Shown here in pieces: positions 50,801 to 59,966 of a stretch of 64,000 nucleotides of DNA. A program made the position numbers and the translations under genes. Origin of the DNA: Saccharothrix sp. HUAS TT1 (GTDB lineage: Bacteria > Actinomycetota > Actinomycetes > Mycobacteriales > Pseudonocardiaceae); contig NZ_CP160453.1 in NCBI RefSeq assembly GCF_040744945.1, positions 7,936,001 through 8,000,000 on the forward strand. The letters are read 5' to 3'. The stretch's first letter is position 1. Each line of letters begins with the position of its first letter. The notes beneath the pieces were generated by a model. The model made no database searches, was not told where the DNA came from, and saw nothing but the letters and a program-made list of their open reading frames with translations.

Positions 50801-53800
50801 TGTAGTACCCGTTGTTGGACTTGACCACCAGGCCGCGGGTGTCGTAGATCGTGTCGGTGATGATCCGCCCGGCGCTGGTGGCGGGCGGTGTCTGGGACTG
50901 CCGGTTGCGCAGCAGCCCGTCGAGCAGGGTGTAGGAGGTCTTGTAGGCGCCGCTGTCCTGGAGGGACTTGGTGGCGATGACCGAGGGCCCGTCGGCGCGG
51001 GTGGTGTACTCGAACACCGCGACGGGGGCCTTGGTCTTGTCGGCCACGCCCGCGGCCCACACGCGCGCGGTGCGGCCCAGCGGGTCGAACTCGCCCTGGG
51101 TGATCACGCCGGCGGCGTCGGTGGTGGCCACCGGCCTGCCCCGGCGCGGGTCGAGCCGGGTGAGGGTGCTGTGGCCCAGGGCGTTGGTGGCGCGCACGCT
51201 GGTGACCAGCCCGGTGTCGGGCGCGTACTCGGTGGTGGAGGTGGCGCCGAGGACGTCGACGGAGGTCAGCGCGCGGCCGTAGGCGTCGTGGGTGGCCTGG
51301 GTCTGCGACCACTTCCGGCCGTCCGCCGCGGTCCAGGAGTCCAGGGCCAGGGCGGTGGTCACGTCGCCGCGCAGGGGCGCCGCGCCGACCTCCTGCCCGT
51401 CGTAGGCGAACTGCCCGGCCGACAGGACCGTCCCGGGCGCGGCTTCGGTGGCGCAGGTGCCCGCGTGGGTGGTGGTGGTCGCGCGCAGCCCGAGGAGGTG
51501 CTTGTCCGCGTTGGACGCGTAGGTCGTGCGGGTGCACTTCTCGTCGCCGGAGGCGCTGGTCTCGTCCCACGTGGAGACGACGCCGAAGTCCTCCTCCCGG
51601 ATCGGGAAGCCCGCGGTGTCGAACTCGACGGCCTGCTTGGTGCGCCGCCAGGTGCTGTCGGCGAGGCGGTCGCGCTTGCGGACCGACTTGACGTTGACCT
51701 TGTGGGCGCGCTTGTCCCCCTTGGTCGCCGTCGGGTCCGACACCCACGGGTCGTTGATCACCAGGCTGACGAGGGCGCCGTCGAGGAGCTTGCGCTCCTC
51801 GCGGAGGAACCCGGCCAGCGCCTCGTGGTCGGTGGCCGCGTCATCGGTGCCGGGGACCGACACGGCGCGCTTCGCGCCGCCGGGCAGCCGGTCGCCGTCC
51901 ATGCCGCGCAGGTACTGCGACTCGGTGACGACCTGCCCGGAGCCCGGGTCGCCGAGGGTGGTGCGCACGGCGCCGAAGCCGCGCCAGCGCGACCAGGTGC
52001 GCTCGGCCGCGGGGACCATCTCGTTGTCGTCCCAGGACCAGGCCGCGCCGCCGGGGTAGTCGTAGTTGGTGCGCACGGCGGGTGAGCCGCCGGTGAGGTC
52101 CTGCTCCACGACCTCGGCCACGGCGTACTTGTGGAACCAGTCCAGGATCGGGTCGTCGTAGCCGGAGTAGGGCTTCCACCACGTGGGGAAGCAGCGTCGG
52201 GTGTTGGCCTCCGGGGCGGGCAGCGGCTGCCCGGCCACGCAGTCGAGGTCGTGGTAGCGCACCCCGGTGTTGCCGCCGTGGCCGTTGTCGATGCCGGTGA
52301 GGCGGTAGCGCGACAGGGGGCGGATCTCGGTGCGGGCGTCGACCCGGTTGTCCAGCGGGCTGCCCGCGAAGGTCGTGGTCGGGGTGGTCGCGGCGCCGTC
52401 GACGTGCCCGGTGCGCTGCACGGTCCGCAACCACAGCGCCGGGTCGGTGCCGTCGGTGGTGGCGGGGAACAGGTGCGTCAGCGCCCAGGAGTCCACCGGC
52501 TGCCAGCCGCCGACGTCCACCTTGGCGACGACCTTCGTCAGCCGCTTGGTGGTGAAGAACGCCGGGGTGTGCACGCCGGGGTCCCACTCGTGGTTGACGA
52601 AGACGGCCTTGCAGTCGCTGCCGTCGCGGCAGACCAGGTCCACCGGCACGTCGGGCCAGTGCGCGGCGTTGGCCTCGGTGCGCTGCTCGGGGGCGCAGGT
52701 GACCGCCCCGGCGGGCAGGCAGCGCTCGGCGACCTCGAACTCGACCCTGGCGGGCGGGGCGGCGAACAGCGCGCCCTCGCGCAGGCCGTAGTCGACGGCG
52801 GTGAGGTGGCCGCCGCGCACGTACTCGGTGGCGGCGCCGTCGATGCCGCCCCGGGTGTAGCGGTTCTTCTCCTGCGCGTACCGGAACACCATGGCGTTGC
52901 CGTGGGCGTCGACGACCAGGTCGAGGTTCCACCGCCACGCCTGCCGGCACCAGGAGGCCGCGAAGGTCCCCGCGTTGCACGGCTCGTTCGCGTGGTTGCC
53001 GAAGACGGGCGCGGTGAACGTGGACCCGGTGTCGGGGGCGCCCGCGGGCGCGTCCGGGAGGCGGTTGAGGCCGAGGAAGTAGCGGGTGCCGTCGGTGGTG
53101 GTGACGACCCAGTGCTCGCCGTTGTCGTCACCGTTGGCGGCGCCGGTGCGCAGCTCGATCCTGGCGCCGCTGTCGGCGCGGGCCACCCAGCGGCCGGTGG
53201 TCGCGTCCTTGATCAGCTCGCCGGTGACGCCGCCGACGGAGATGACGGCGTTCTCCCCGGCCCAGCACAGGTCGGCGGATTCGAGCGTTCCCTGGTTGCC
53301 GCCGTCGTCCTCCGCGCAGCTCTTGTAGCGGCGCTCGACGAACCCGCCGGGGGTGAACTCCCACCCGTCGCCCACCCACGACGCCTGGGCGTTGGTGGCC
53401 GAGGTGCGCCCGTCCACGGACCCGGAGTTGTAGGCCAGGGCCAGGTCGGGGACCAGCCCGCCGGGCACCGGCGGCACCGGCATGGGGTAGGAGTAGGTGA
53501 AGTCGCCGGAGGGGCCGCCCGCCGACCAGGAACCGGTGGACGAGAGGTCGGAGGCGGTGAAGTCGCCCTCGGAGCCCTTGGCCCCGGCCACGGCCGCCAG
53601 CACGGTCGGGCTGTTCCCGGCCGGCTGGCCCAGCAGGGCGGTCCGGGCGAAACCGGCGACCCGGGCCGTGGTGGCCGAGGGCTCGCCGGTGGGCGCGGGG
53701 CTCGTCGTGCCGGGCGCGCTCGACTCGGGGGCCTGCGACGTGGGGGCCTGCGACGTGGGAGGCGGTGACGTGGTGGGGGACGACGGCGCGGTCGACTCGG

Positions 53801-54578
53801 TGGAGGGCTGTTCGGCGTCAGGCTGCTCGGCGTCGGACTTCTCTGGGGTGGTGAGGGCCACCGTGCCGGACAGGAGCCCGCGGGCCGGGGCGTTGCGGCC
53901 CCGCAGCGGCTTGGCCGCGCGGCACTCCGAGCGCTCCGGGGTGGTCAGGGCGCAGGCGGGCAGCTCGACCAGCACCAGCCGCGAGGCCCATCCACCGCCG
54001 TAGGCGCGGGCGAAGTCGCCGTAGTCCAGCTCCACCTCGACCTCGCCGCCCTCACCCCGGCCGGTGTCGGTGTCGGTGTCGGCGACGGTGAACACGACCC
54101 CGTCCACGCCGAGCTCCCGCGCACGCTCCCGGTCGAGGACTTCCACGCGCACCCGCTCGGGTCCCGCGGCGCCCCCGCCCTGGCCCACCCGCACCGGCAG
54201 CCCGTCGGCCCGCGCCGTCCCGGCGGCCCGCTCGGGCAGGTCCACCACGGCCGAGCCCGCCGCCGGCCACTTCGGCCGGGCCGGTTCGGTCATGGCCCGC
54301 TCGGCGGTGTGGTCGACACCGAGGGCGCGGGCGATCGGCACGGGGCCGCCCGGCACGGACGACTCCTGCTGCACCTCGGGCAGCGGCGCGCCGCCGAGCC
54401 AGTCGCGGGGATCGGGCCGCGGCGTGGAGCCGGACACCACCGAGGCGGTCACGGCGACCGCGGTGGCGACCGCGACGGCCTTGACCGCCGTGCCGAACCC
54501 GGCGACGCCCGACACGCCGAAGGCGCCCGCCCACCACGCGCGCCTCGACCGGGACCGGCCTCTGTCCTCGCTGCTCAT
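47838..54578 (-). CDS. Giant RHS-repeat toxin with a deaminase-like tip
   Basis: A 2246-aa surface or secreted RHS protein. A hydrophobic N-terminal segment (GVSGVAGFGTAVKAVAVATA) acts as a signal or anchor, followed by a Ser/Thr/Pro-rich stretch (SPTTSPPPTSQAPTSQAP). The body has many YD repeats, and the RHS core ends in YDPALGRFVSVDP (about 1896) with GYAYAHHSPVTLSDPSG. The tip has HAAYAGGYDPKTGKVYTG, then N-C-A-E (Cys2182-Ala-Glu2184) and V-C-V-N-C (Cys2217, Cys2220), the zinc motifs of the cytidine-deaminase superfamily. It differs from the YwqJ-type tip at 25.8 kb. ATG 54578 follows GAGGGGAT; an in-frame start at 54602 is less likely. The preceding gene encodes a LamG surface protein. 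Confidence 0.88.
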   Translation of the reverse strand: MSSEDRGRSRSRRAWWAGAFGVSGVAGFGTAVKAVAVATAVAVTASVVSGSTPRPDPRDWLGGAPLPEVQQESSVPGGPVPIARALGVDHTAERAMTEPARPKWPAAGSAVVDLPERAAGTARADGLPVRVGQGGGAAGPERVRVEVLDRERARELGVDGVVFTVADTDTDTGRGEGGEVEVELDYGDFARAYGGGWASRLVLVELPACALTTPERSECRAAKPLRGRNAPARGLLSGTVALTTPEKSDAEQPDAEQPSTESTAPSSPTTSPPPTSQAPTSQAPESSAPGTTSPAPTGEPSATTARVAGFARTALLGQPAGNSPTVLAAVAGAKGSEGDFTASDLSSTGSWSAGGPSGDFTYSYPMPVPPVPGGLVPDLALAYNSGSVDGRTSATNAQASWVGDGWEFTPGGFVERRYKSCAEDDGGNQGTLESADLCWAGENAVISVGGVTGELIKDATTGRWVARADSGARIELRTGAANGDDNGEHWVVTTTDGTRYFLGLNRLPDAPAGAPDTGSTFTAPVFGNHANEPCNAGTFAASWCRQAWRWNLDLVVDAHGNAMVFRYAQEKNRYTRGGIDGAATEYVRGGHLTAVDYGLREGALFAAPPARVEFEVAERCLPAGAVTCAPEQRTEANAAHWPDVPVDLVCRDGSDCKAVFVNHEWDPGVHTPAFFTTKRLTKVVAKVDVGGWQPVDSWALTHLFPATTDGTDPALWLRTVQRTGHVDGAATTPTTTFAGSPLDNRVDARTEIRPLSRYRLTGIDNGHGGNTGVRYHDLDCVAGQPLPAPEANTRRCFPTWWKPYSGYDDPILDWFHKYAVAEVVEQDLTGGSPAVRTNYDYPGGAAWSWDDNEMVPAAERTWSRWRGFGAVRTTLGDPGSGQVVTESQYLRGMDGDRLPGGAKRAVSVPGTDDAATDHEALAGFLREERKLLDGALVSLVINDPWVSDPTATKGDKRAHKVNVKSVRKRDRLADSTWRRTKQAVEFDTAGFPIREEDFGVVSTWDETSASGDEKCTRTTYASNADKHLLGLRATTTTHAGTCATEAAPGTVLSAGQFAYDGQEVGAAPLRGDVTTALALDSWTAADGRKWSQTQATHDAYGRALTSVDVLGATSTTEYAPDTGLVTSVRATNALGHSTLTRLDPRRGRPVATTDAAGVITQGEFDPLGRTARVWAAGVADKTKAPVAVFEYTTRADGPSVIATKSLQDSGAYKTSYTLLDGLLRNRQSQTPPATSAGRIITDTIYDTRGLVVKSNNGYYNDEEPSTTLYGAADNYVPNQTVTEYDTMGRATASIYRKKAIEQWRTTTVHHGADKMSTIPPEGGTATTLVVDAFGRHVEKRDYKVRAQAGNDVATAFQATRYAYDRGGQLASVVDPAGAKWTFEHDLAGNRVRVTDPDAGVSTTSYDKAGRAVSATDGRGFTVATAYDVLGRKTATHEDSLSGLKLTGFTYDTLGNGRPVSATRYVGEHAYRTETTGYDSAGRTTGTKVTIPAVEGALQGEYLYEQTYTATGKLATESMPAAGGLAREVVHHTYDGAGLPKTSFAFNPVSGATATYVSDSTYSVYGEMLQVVRGAATSTRNVVTTNSYDEGTRRLIQTVVNRETTSQSNVVDRRYGYDQAGNTTRISDVPAGGPHDTQCFDHDWLGRLASAWTPASGDCSAAPTTAALGGAAPYWLEWEFDAAGNRLTEKSHAAAGTTVRTYGHPTVDAAGLGQPHTTRSVTETAPDGVQRTSSFGYDAAGNTLTRQVDGVTQELHWNSEGRVASVTEGTKVLSSYLYDATGVRLLARDSDATTLYLPGQEVRLPKGSTTASCVRYYRHGDSVAMQRSTAGGLAYLIGDHQGTGAMALRTTDLSVTRRYQLPYGGARGAQPPWPNQKGFVGGDRDPTGLTHVGAREYDPALGRFVSVDPVVDFHDPRQMHGYAYAHHSPVTLSDPSGEFVGLLIQAIQMIVTALSNAIAAISKGKSGTANTRTGPKVTHVSTVNAIPAGKGWGPYNRQLVLNRETGKWDAYDVYNDTYAVEGECGAAPGFVGPMPDCTGTLVMQRTVLHQTGLDCGAHGTPKCPRIETARAAPGSVPLPSVGDVVDFFVGDIINCGKNPGLTAACGMAVIGFTPMGKGAKLASNAVDAGVDAARAADDLGAAARSARNGVGEAKGKQHAAYAGGYDPKTGKVYTGCSANPVNCAEVDIERQIGRGADAPVFTKTFGWRKGEWIEIPVCVNCQARYTPSQFPPDVLFDKGGRWSLNSQ

Positions 54579-54678
54579 CGACGAAATCCCCTCAGTGCGC
54601 ACAGTCGCAGGGCAAGGAGCCGCAGGGCGGGGACCCCGTGCGAGGGATCCCCCCTGCGGGAAAGCGGAAAGCGGTGCC

Positions 54679-54718
54679 GGCGGCCGGGCGCGTTCAGGAC
54701 CGCGCCCGGCAGGCCGCC
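54679..54718 (-). terminator. Hairpin between the LamG gene and the RHS gene
   Basis: The 14-nt arm at 54679-54692 pairs with 54701-54718, which carries a 3-4 nt bulge; the loop is 8 nt. It lies 11 bp past the LamG stop, so it may end or attenuate the transcript that would otherwise continue into the RHS gene. Confidence 0.65.
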
Positions 54719-54728
54719 GGTGGCGGGG

Positions 54729-57700
54729 TCAGGTCTCCTCTTCGCCCCCGCCGTCGCTGCCGTTGGCGATGGCGAGCGCGGCTTGCGGGCTGAGCACCCC
54801 GGAGAACACCCGGACGTCGCGGATCCGGCCCCACCAGGGGTCGGTGTTGAGCCCGGTCCAGGTCCCGCGCCCGATCAGCAGCCGCCCGGTGTCCGCGGCG
54901 AGGGACTGCGGCAGCGACCGGTAGGGCAGGTTTTCCGGGTTCTCGTTGCTGAGCATCCAGGTCTGGGGCACCCCGTTGACGTAGAGGCGCAGCTGCCCGT
55001 TCCCGGCGTCGTAGGTGACCGCGAGGTGGACCCACTCCCCCGTCACGGCTTCCTCGTTGGAGTAGATGCGGTGGGCCACCGGCGCGTCCTGCGACCCGCT
55101 GACGGCCATCGCCTCCCACCGCCGGATGCTCGGCCGGTACCCGACGGTCACCGGCATGTACACCGAGCCGCCGAGGGAGAACACCGACCGCGCCGACGTG
55201 TCGTGCGCGTCGGCCTTGGCCCAGCCCGCGATGCTGAACGAGCGGTCGGCGCTCACCTCGGGCGCCAGGGGGGCGCTGACGTCGCTGCCCCGGTTCCACA
55301 GGCCGTGGGCGTCCTCGGCGTCGATGGCGCGGTTGTAGACGCGCAGGTCGTCGAGCACGCCGGGGAAGAAGTCGCCCTGCACGCCGTTCCACAGGTCCCG
55401 GCCCGCGGTGAAGGTGCCGTTGGCCGACCAGGGCGTGGTGAACGGCGCCTCGCTGTTCAACCTGCCGTTGACGAACAGCCGGACCTTGCCCGCCGCCGCG
55501 TCGTAGGACCCCACCAGGTGGGTCCACCGGCTCGCCACCGGGGGCGAGGAGGACAGGGCACGGGTGACCGGGGTGTTGTCCTGGTCGCTGTGCGGCACGG
55601 TGAAGGCCCACCGGTTGTCCGCCTTGGAGTACATCAGTGAGTACCCGAAGACCCGCGTGCCGTCCTGGGCCATCACCGCCGCCGCCTGGTTGGTGTGGTC
55701 CATCCGCACCCAGGCCGCCACGGAGTAGGAGCGGGTGGTGTCGACGCGGGCGCCGCCGGTGATCATCCGCTCGGCCACGCCGTCCAGCGCCACGCCCGAC
55801 CCGATGCGGCCCTGGACGAAGCGGGCGGGGGCTTCCCCGCCGCCCCGCCAGTACCGCAGGGCGGCGGCGCCGGCCCCCGAGGAGTCGACCAGGTCGTCGT
55901 CCAGCTTCCACCGCGCCTTGATCTCGCTCCCGGAACCCGCCCACTGGTCCGCGGCGTAGGTGAACCGGCCGTCGAACACCGCACCCGGACCGTCCGGCGC
56001 CCAGGAGACCCCGCTGCCGTAAAGGGCGCCGTCGTTGGCGCCCACGGAGTCGTCGGCGACGACTCCCCCGTCCTCGGCCAGGGCGTAGCGGGCGCGTTCG
56101 ACCGGGACGTTGGCCAGCGCGGCGACCTCCGACGGCGCCAGCACCCGGTTGTGCACCCGCACGTCGTCCACCCGGCCGTACCAGGGGTTGCGCAACGCGG
56201 CCTCCCACCGGCCGAGCCCGACGAGGACGTCGTCGGCCGAGGCGGGCGGGACGACGCCGGTCAGGCAGGACGACTGCTTGACGCCGTTGACGTAGAAGCA
56301 CGCGGTGTCGGTGGCCTCGTCCACGGTGAAGGCCAGGTGGGTCCACTCGCCCTTCTGGGCGGGCGCGTCGCTCCAGGCCACCCGCAGGCAGGCCGTGGTC
56401 GTGCTGCAGGACATGCCGAGCGACCACATCGCCGCGGGCTTGTCGTCCTTGCGGTAGGCCAGCATGACCGGCGAGGCGTAGGTGTCGTCGATGGCCAGCG
56501 GGACCGAGGTGTAGTCCGCCGTCGTGGCCGGGTCGTACCAGACCCACGCCGACAACGAGAGCGACTTCGTCGGGTCCACCACCGGCCCGGTGGCCACGGC
56601 GACGTCCTGCGCGCTGCGACCCAGCCGCAGGCCCTGCCCGACGTGGCCCTGCGTGCCCTCGGTGGTGGTCATGCCGTGGAAGGTCAGCGGGTGGGCGCCG
56701 GACTCGCTGACGTCCTCCCCGCCGTTCTCGAAGGTCCAGTGCGCCACCGGGGCCGAGCCCTCGGGCACCCGGAACAGGTACCTGGTGTAGTCCTGCGCCT
56801 GGTCGGGCTGCGGGACCAGGCGCAGCGACTGGTTGCCCGCCCGGTCCACCGACTTGACGTACAGCGGGAAGTCGCCCTGCGCCAGCGGGGTGAAGGAGAT
56901 CTCAGCGGTGCCGTCGGGTCCGGCCGCGACGCTGTTGCGGTAGTCGTCCACGCCGACCGACCACAGGTAGCGGACCACGTCCACCGCGCCGCCCAGGCCG
57001 GTGGCGGCGCCGGGGGTGAGCTTGAACCGCCCGGTCACCCCGACTCCGCCGGTGGGGGCGTCGGGCGAGTTGTAGGGCGGGTAGGCCCCGTCCACCGACT
57101 GCACGCCGGGTGCGTCGGGGCTCACCGTGTCGCGGGTGAAGCGGCAGTAGTCGTCCGGCGCCCCCGGAGGCCCGGTCCACGGCGAGGCCAGGGCGTCGCC
57201 GCCGTCGCCGTCCCACGCCTGCACCCGCCAGGAGATGACGCCGCCACCGCCCATCCACTCGGCGGGCACGGTGACCTGGTGCATCCCGCCGGAGGGCTGG
57301 CCACCGGTGTCCAGGAAGCCCTGCCGCACACCGTCGCGGTAGACCACGAAGCTGCCCCGCGCCCACGCGCCGGGGTCCGGGTCGGTCAGCCGGGCGCGCA
57401 GGGTGACGTCGCCGCGGCCCACGAGGGTGGCGGCGGCGGCGTTGGTGCAACCCAGGCCGGCCTGCCCGTTGAACGCGCCGAGCTCGGTCGGCCGGTTCGG
57501 CGCGGTGTTGTACTGCACGGTGAGGCCGGGGTTGGTGCGGAAGCGCCGCCAGTGCGTCTGCACCGACTCGCTGTCGCCGAACAGGCCGAAGGTGAGGCTG
57601 CCGCGCCCGCCCGCGGCCCAGATCTCGCGCACGTAGTTGCTCAGCGCGTCACCGCGGTTGCCGTCGTGGCCGGGGGTCGACCAGCCGCCCTCGCCCGGGC

Positions 57701-59036
57701 AGCCGGTGTAGGCCCCGACGTTGCCCACGTGCCGCTCCCGGCCGGGCTCGCTGCCGAACCGCGTGCCCCCGCCGACCCCGCCGGTGACGTGCACCTGGGT
57801 GACACCGGGGCAGTTGGAGTAGGAGTTGTTGACCGTCAGGTACAGCTTGGCCCAGTGGATGGCCGCCGAGCGCGGCACGCTCCCGAGGTCGAAGGTGATG
57901 TAGGAGCGCGCGGTGATGTAGACGCCCTGGGTGGAGTCGTAGACGTACCCGGTCTTGAGGTAGGTGTCGTTCCAGGCGGTCTCGCCGACCGAGTTGCCGT
58001 ACTTGTAGAGCACCACCTGGCTGACCCGGCCGCACCCGCAGGAGTACGACGGGTCGATGTAGACCGGGTAGGTGGTCTTCGGGTCGGCCAGGAACGCCTG
58101 GTCGGGGGTGATGGCCACCTCGGTGTCGGTGACCCGGACCCCCATGACGGCCGCCCGGTCGCGCTGGGCGGGCTCGACCAGCCGGTCGGCGGACGGCCCC
58201 TCCCCGGAGGAGTCCCACATGCGCGAGGCGTCCCCGGTGAACAGCGTCTGCCCGGCGGTGTCGACCACCGCCAGCCGTGAGGGCCGGGGACCCGCGGAGC
58301 GCGCCCTCGCGCCCGGCACGTCGCTCTTGGTGACCCGGGTGCCGCGGGTGTGGTTGCCGAAGCGGATCTCGCGCAGCGCGGGATCGGCCGCCGCCTGCGG
58401 GGTCTTGACCACCAGGACCTGGGAGAACCCGAAGCCGTCCGCGGTGATCTTCAGGTCGACCCCGGGCAGGACCTCCGGGTAGGTGGCCGTGTCGTCCGCC
58501 AGCACCGGCTCGGGCAGCACGCCCGGCCACGACAGGCCGACCTCCTTGCCCGCGTGCCCCACCACCGCCAGCGGCACGCGGTCGCCGCCGCCGGAGAGGA
58601 CGACGTCGGCCTCGGCCACCCGCGGGCGCACGAGGCCGTCGGCCCCGCGCTCCAGGGTGGTGTCGATCTCCTGCCAGGACCCCGACTTGCGGGTGCGCAC
58701 CGCCCGCGCGTGCGTGGTGTGCTCGATCGTCCCGTCGGGCTGGGCCATCGCCCGGGTGGTCTCGGTGGTGACGTCCGCGACCTCCACGGGCTCACCCGTG
58801 CGCACGGCCTCGGCGATGGCGTCGGTGTAGGACCGGCCCAGCGGCGCCGACTCCACGCCCGCCACGCGCTCGCGGTCGGCGGGGTCGGTCGGCGTCTGCT
58901 CGATGGCGACCGGCCCTCCGGCCGGGGGCACGGCGGGCGCCGCCACCGCGCCGACGGGAGCGATCAGTCCGAACGCGACCGCGAGGACAGCACCCACAGC
59001 GCAAACCCGCACGCGTCCGCGCGCGACCGTATTCAT
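54729..59036 (-). CDS. Secreted DNRLRE/LamG surface protein next to the RHS gene
   Basis: A 1435-aa exported protein. The signal peptide is VRVCAVGAVLAVAFGLIAPV with cleavage near VAAP. After a conserved N-terminal region with GVDLKITADGFGFSQVLVVK, a DNRLRE-type repeat region runs about 330-510 (ARSYITFDLGSVPRSAAIHW). A beta-sandwich region follows, then three LamG/concanavalin-like domains begin near 764, 1041 and 1260 (VAHWTFENGG, ARWKLDDDLVDSSG, SFSIAGWAKAD), each with WTHL or WVHL and a VNG-type turn. It sits directly upstream of the RHS toxin in the same orientation. Such pairs recur in actinomycetes; a role in display or adhesion is likely but inferred. Confidence 0.85.
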   Translation of the reverse strand: MNTVARGRVRVCAVGAVLAVAFGLIAPVGAVAAPAVPPAGGPVAIEQTPTDPADRERVAGVESAPLGRSYTDAIAEAVRTGEPVEVADVTTETTRAMAQPDGTIEHTTHARAVRTRKSGSWQEIDTTLERGADGLVRPRVAEADVVLSGGGDRVPLAVVGHAGKEVGLSWPGVLPEPVLADDTATYPEVLPGVDLKITADGFGFSQVLVVKTPQAAADPALREIRFGNHTRGTRVTKSDVPGARARSAGPRPSRLAVVDTAGQTLFTGDASRMWDSSGEGPSADRLVEPAQRDRAAVMGVRVTDTEVAITPDQAFLADPKTTYPVYIDPSYSCGCGRVSQVVLYKYGNSVGETAWNDTYLKTGYVYDSTQGVYITARSYITFDLGSVPRSAAIHWAKLYLTVNNSYSNCPGVTQVHVTGGVGGGTRFGSEPGRERHVGNVGAYTGCPGEGGWSTPGHDGNRGDALSNYVREIWAAGGRGSLTFGLFGDSESVQTHWRRFRTNPGLTVQYNTAPNRPTELGAFNGQAGLGCTNAAAATLVGRGDVTLRARLTDPDPGAWARGSFVVYRDGVRQGFLDTGGQPSGGMHQVTVPAEWMGGGGVISWRVQAWDGDGGDALASPWTGPPGAPDDYCRFTRDTVSPDAPGVQSVDGAYPPYNSPDAPTGGVGVTGRFKLTPGAATGLGGAVDVVRYLWSVGVDDYRNSVAAGPDGTAEISFTPLAQGDFPLYVKSVDRAGNQSLRLVPQPDQAQDYTRYLFRVPEGSAPVAHWTFENGGEDVSESGAHPLTFHGMTTTEGTQGHVGQGLRLGRSAQDVAVATGPVVDPTKSLSLSAWVWYDPATTADYTSVPLAIDDTYASPVMLAYRKDDKPAAMWSLGMSCSTTTACLRVAWSDAPAQKGEWTHLAFTVDEATDTACFYVNGVKQSSCLTGVVPPASADDVLVGLGRWEAALRNPWYGRVDDVRVHNRVLAPSEVAALANVPVERARYALAEDGGVVADDSVGANDGALYGSGVSWAPDGPGAVFDGRFTYAADQWAGSGSEIKARWKLDDDLVDSSGAGAAALRYWRGGGEAPARFVQGRIGSGVALDGVAERMITGGARVDTTRSYSVAAWVRMDHTNQAAAVMAQDGTRVFGYSLMYSKADNRWAFTVPHSDQDNTPVTRALSSSPPVASRWTHLVGSYDAAAGKVRLFVNGRLNSEAPFTTPWSANGTFTAGRDLWNGVQGDFFPGVLDDLRVYNRAIDAEDAHGLWNRGSDVSAPLAPEVSADRSFSIAGWAKADAHDTSARSVFSLGGSVYMPVTVGYRPSIRRWEAMAVSGSQDAPVAHRIYSNEEAVTGEWVHLAVTYDAGNGQLRLYVNGVPQTWMLSNENPENLPYRSLPQSLAADTGRLLIGRGTWTGLNTDPWWGRIRDVRVFSGVLSPQAALAIANGSDGGGEEET

Positions 59037-59238
59037 GGCATGGCCCCCCAGAACCGCCCGGCAGACGACGACCGCCCACCGCAAACGGGACAGACTCTTC
59101 GTCAACCAGGCGGATCCGGGCAATACCCCCATCAGTGGGCATCATCACGTAACGCCGGGTCAGGACAGCCGGGGTGACCGAACGTCAACGACCCGCTACC
59201 CGATGACGTGGCCCTGTCGGGTGCGACGCTCGGAGCGG

Positions 59239-59820
59239 TCAGCGGCGCACCTGGTAGCACAGGTGAAGTACCCGGTCGCCCTGGATCACCAAGTCCGGGT
59301 CCTCCAAGAGGTGCTGCGCGTGGACCGACCCGAAAAAGCGCTTGCCGGATCCGAGCACCACGGGCACGACGTCCATGCGCACCTCGTCCACCAGACCCGC
59401 GGCGAGCACCTGGCCACCGACATCGCCGGCGGCGACCTCGACCACGCGGTCGCCCGCGAGCTCCTGCGCCTTGGCCACAGCCGCCTCGACGTCGCCGACG
59501 AAGTGGAACGGCGCCTCGGCGTCCCAGCCCTCCGGCCGCGGCCGGTGCGTCACGACGACCACGTGGTCGACCCCGCTCGGCGGCTTCCCGTCCCAGCCGT
59601 CCGTCAGGTCGAAGACGTAGCGGCCGACGATCGTCACCCCGATCCGGTCCCAGTACGGCCGGGTGTGGTCGTAGGACCGCTGCGACACCTTCAGCACGCC
59701 GCTCCCGTCCAACGGGACGTCGCCGTTGGACAACCAGTCGAACAGCGGTCCGGGCCGGTCCTCCTCGTCCGCGATGAAGCCGTCCACCGACACCGAGCCG
59801 TACATGACCACCTTGCCCAC
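59239..59820 (-). CDS. Dihydrofolate-reductase-like (RibD C-terminal) protein
   Basis: A 193-aa protein of the DHFR/RibD C-terminal superfamily: VVMYGSVSVDGFIADEED at the start, VTIVGRYVFDLTDGW in the middle, and GLVDEVRMDVVPVVLGSGKR with FF near the end. GTG 59820 has AGGAGAG just upstream. Relatives are NADPH-linked reductases of uncertain substrate and occur in many copies in actinomycetes. The ArsR-like regulator encoded 146 bp upstream on the same strand may control it. Confidence 0.82.
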   Translation of the reverse strand: MGKVVMYGSVSVDGFIADEEDRPGPLFDWLSNGDVPLDGSGVLKVSQRSYDHTRPYWDRIGVTIVGRYVFDLTDGWDGKPPSGVDHVVVVTHRPRPEGWDAEAPFHFVGDVEAAVAKAQELAGDRVVEVAAGDVGGQVLAAGLVDEVRMDVVPVVLGSGKRFFGSVHAQHLLEDPDLVIQGDRVLHLCYQVRR

Positions 59821-59966
59821 GAGGGCTCTCCTCTGCTTCGGGATGCCCAAATCAGCGTGCCGCGAACTGTCGCTCCTGCCGACACCGACCGACACCGACC
59901 GCCGGCGATCACGGTCACCCCGGGGCAACGTCGGTGCAGTCGACTTCCCCGAACGGCGCAGGGCGA

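Noticed and set aside
47350..51747. 1465-aa minus-strand frame running through the RHS gene into the immunity gene
   Set aside because: Only its last 156 residues (from ATG 47820) look like a protein; the rest is an off-frame read of the RHS gene.
47712..52085. 1457-aa plus-strand open frame opposite the large RHS gene
   Set aside because: Low-complexity Gly/Val/Ala/Arg shadow; the RHS repeats and core are on the minus strand.
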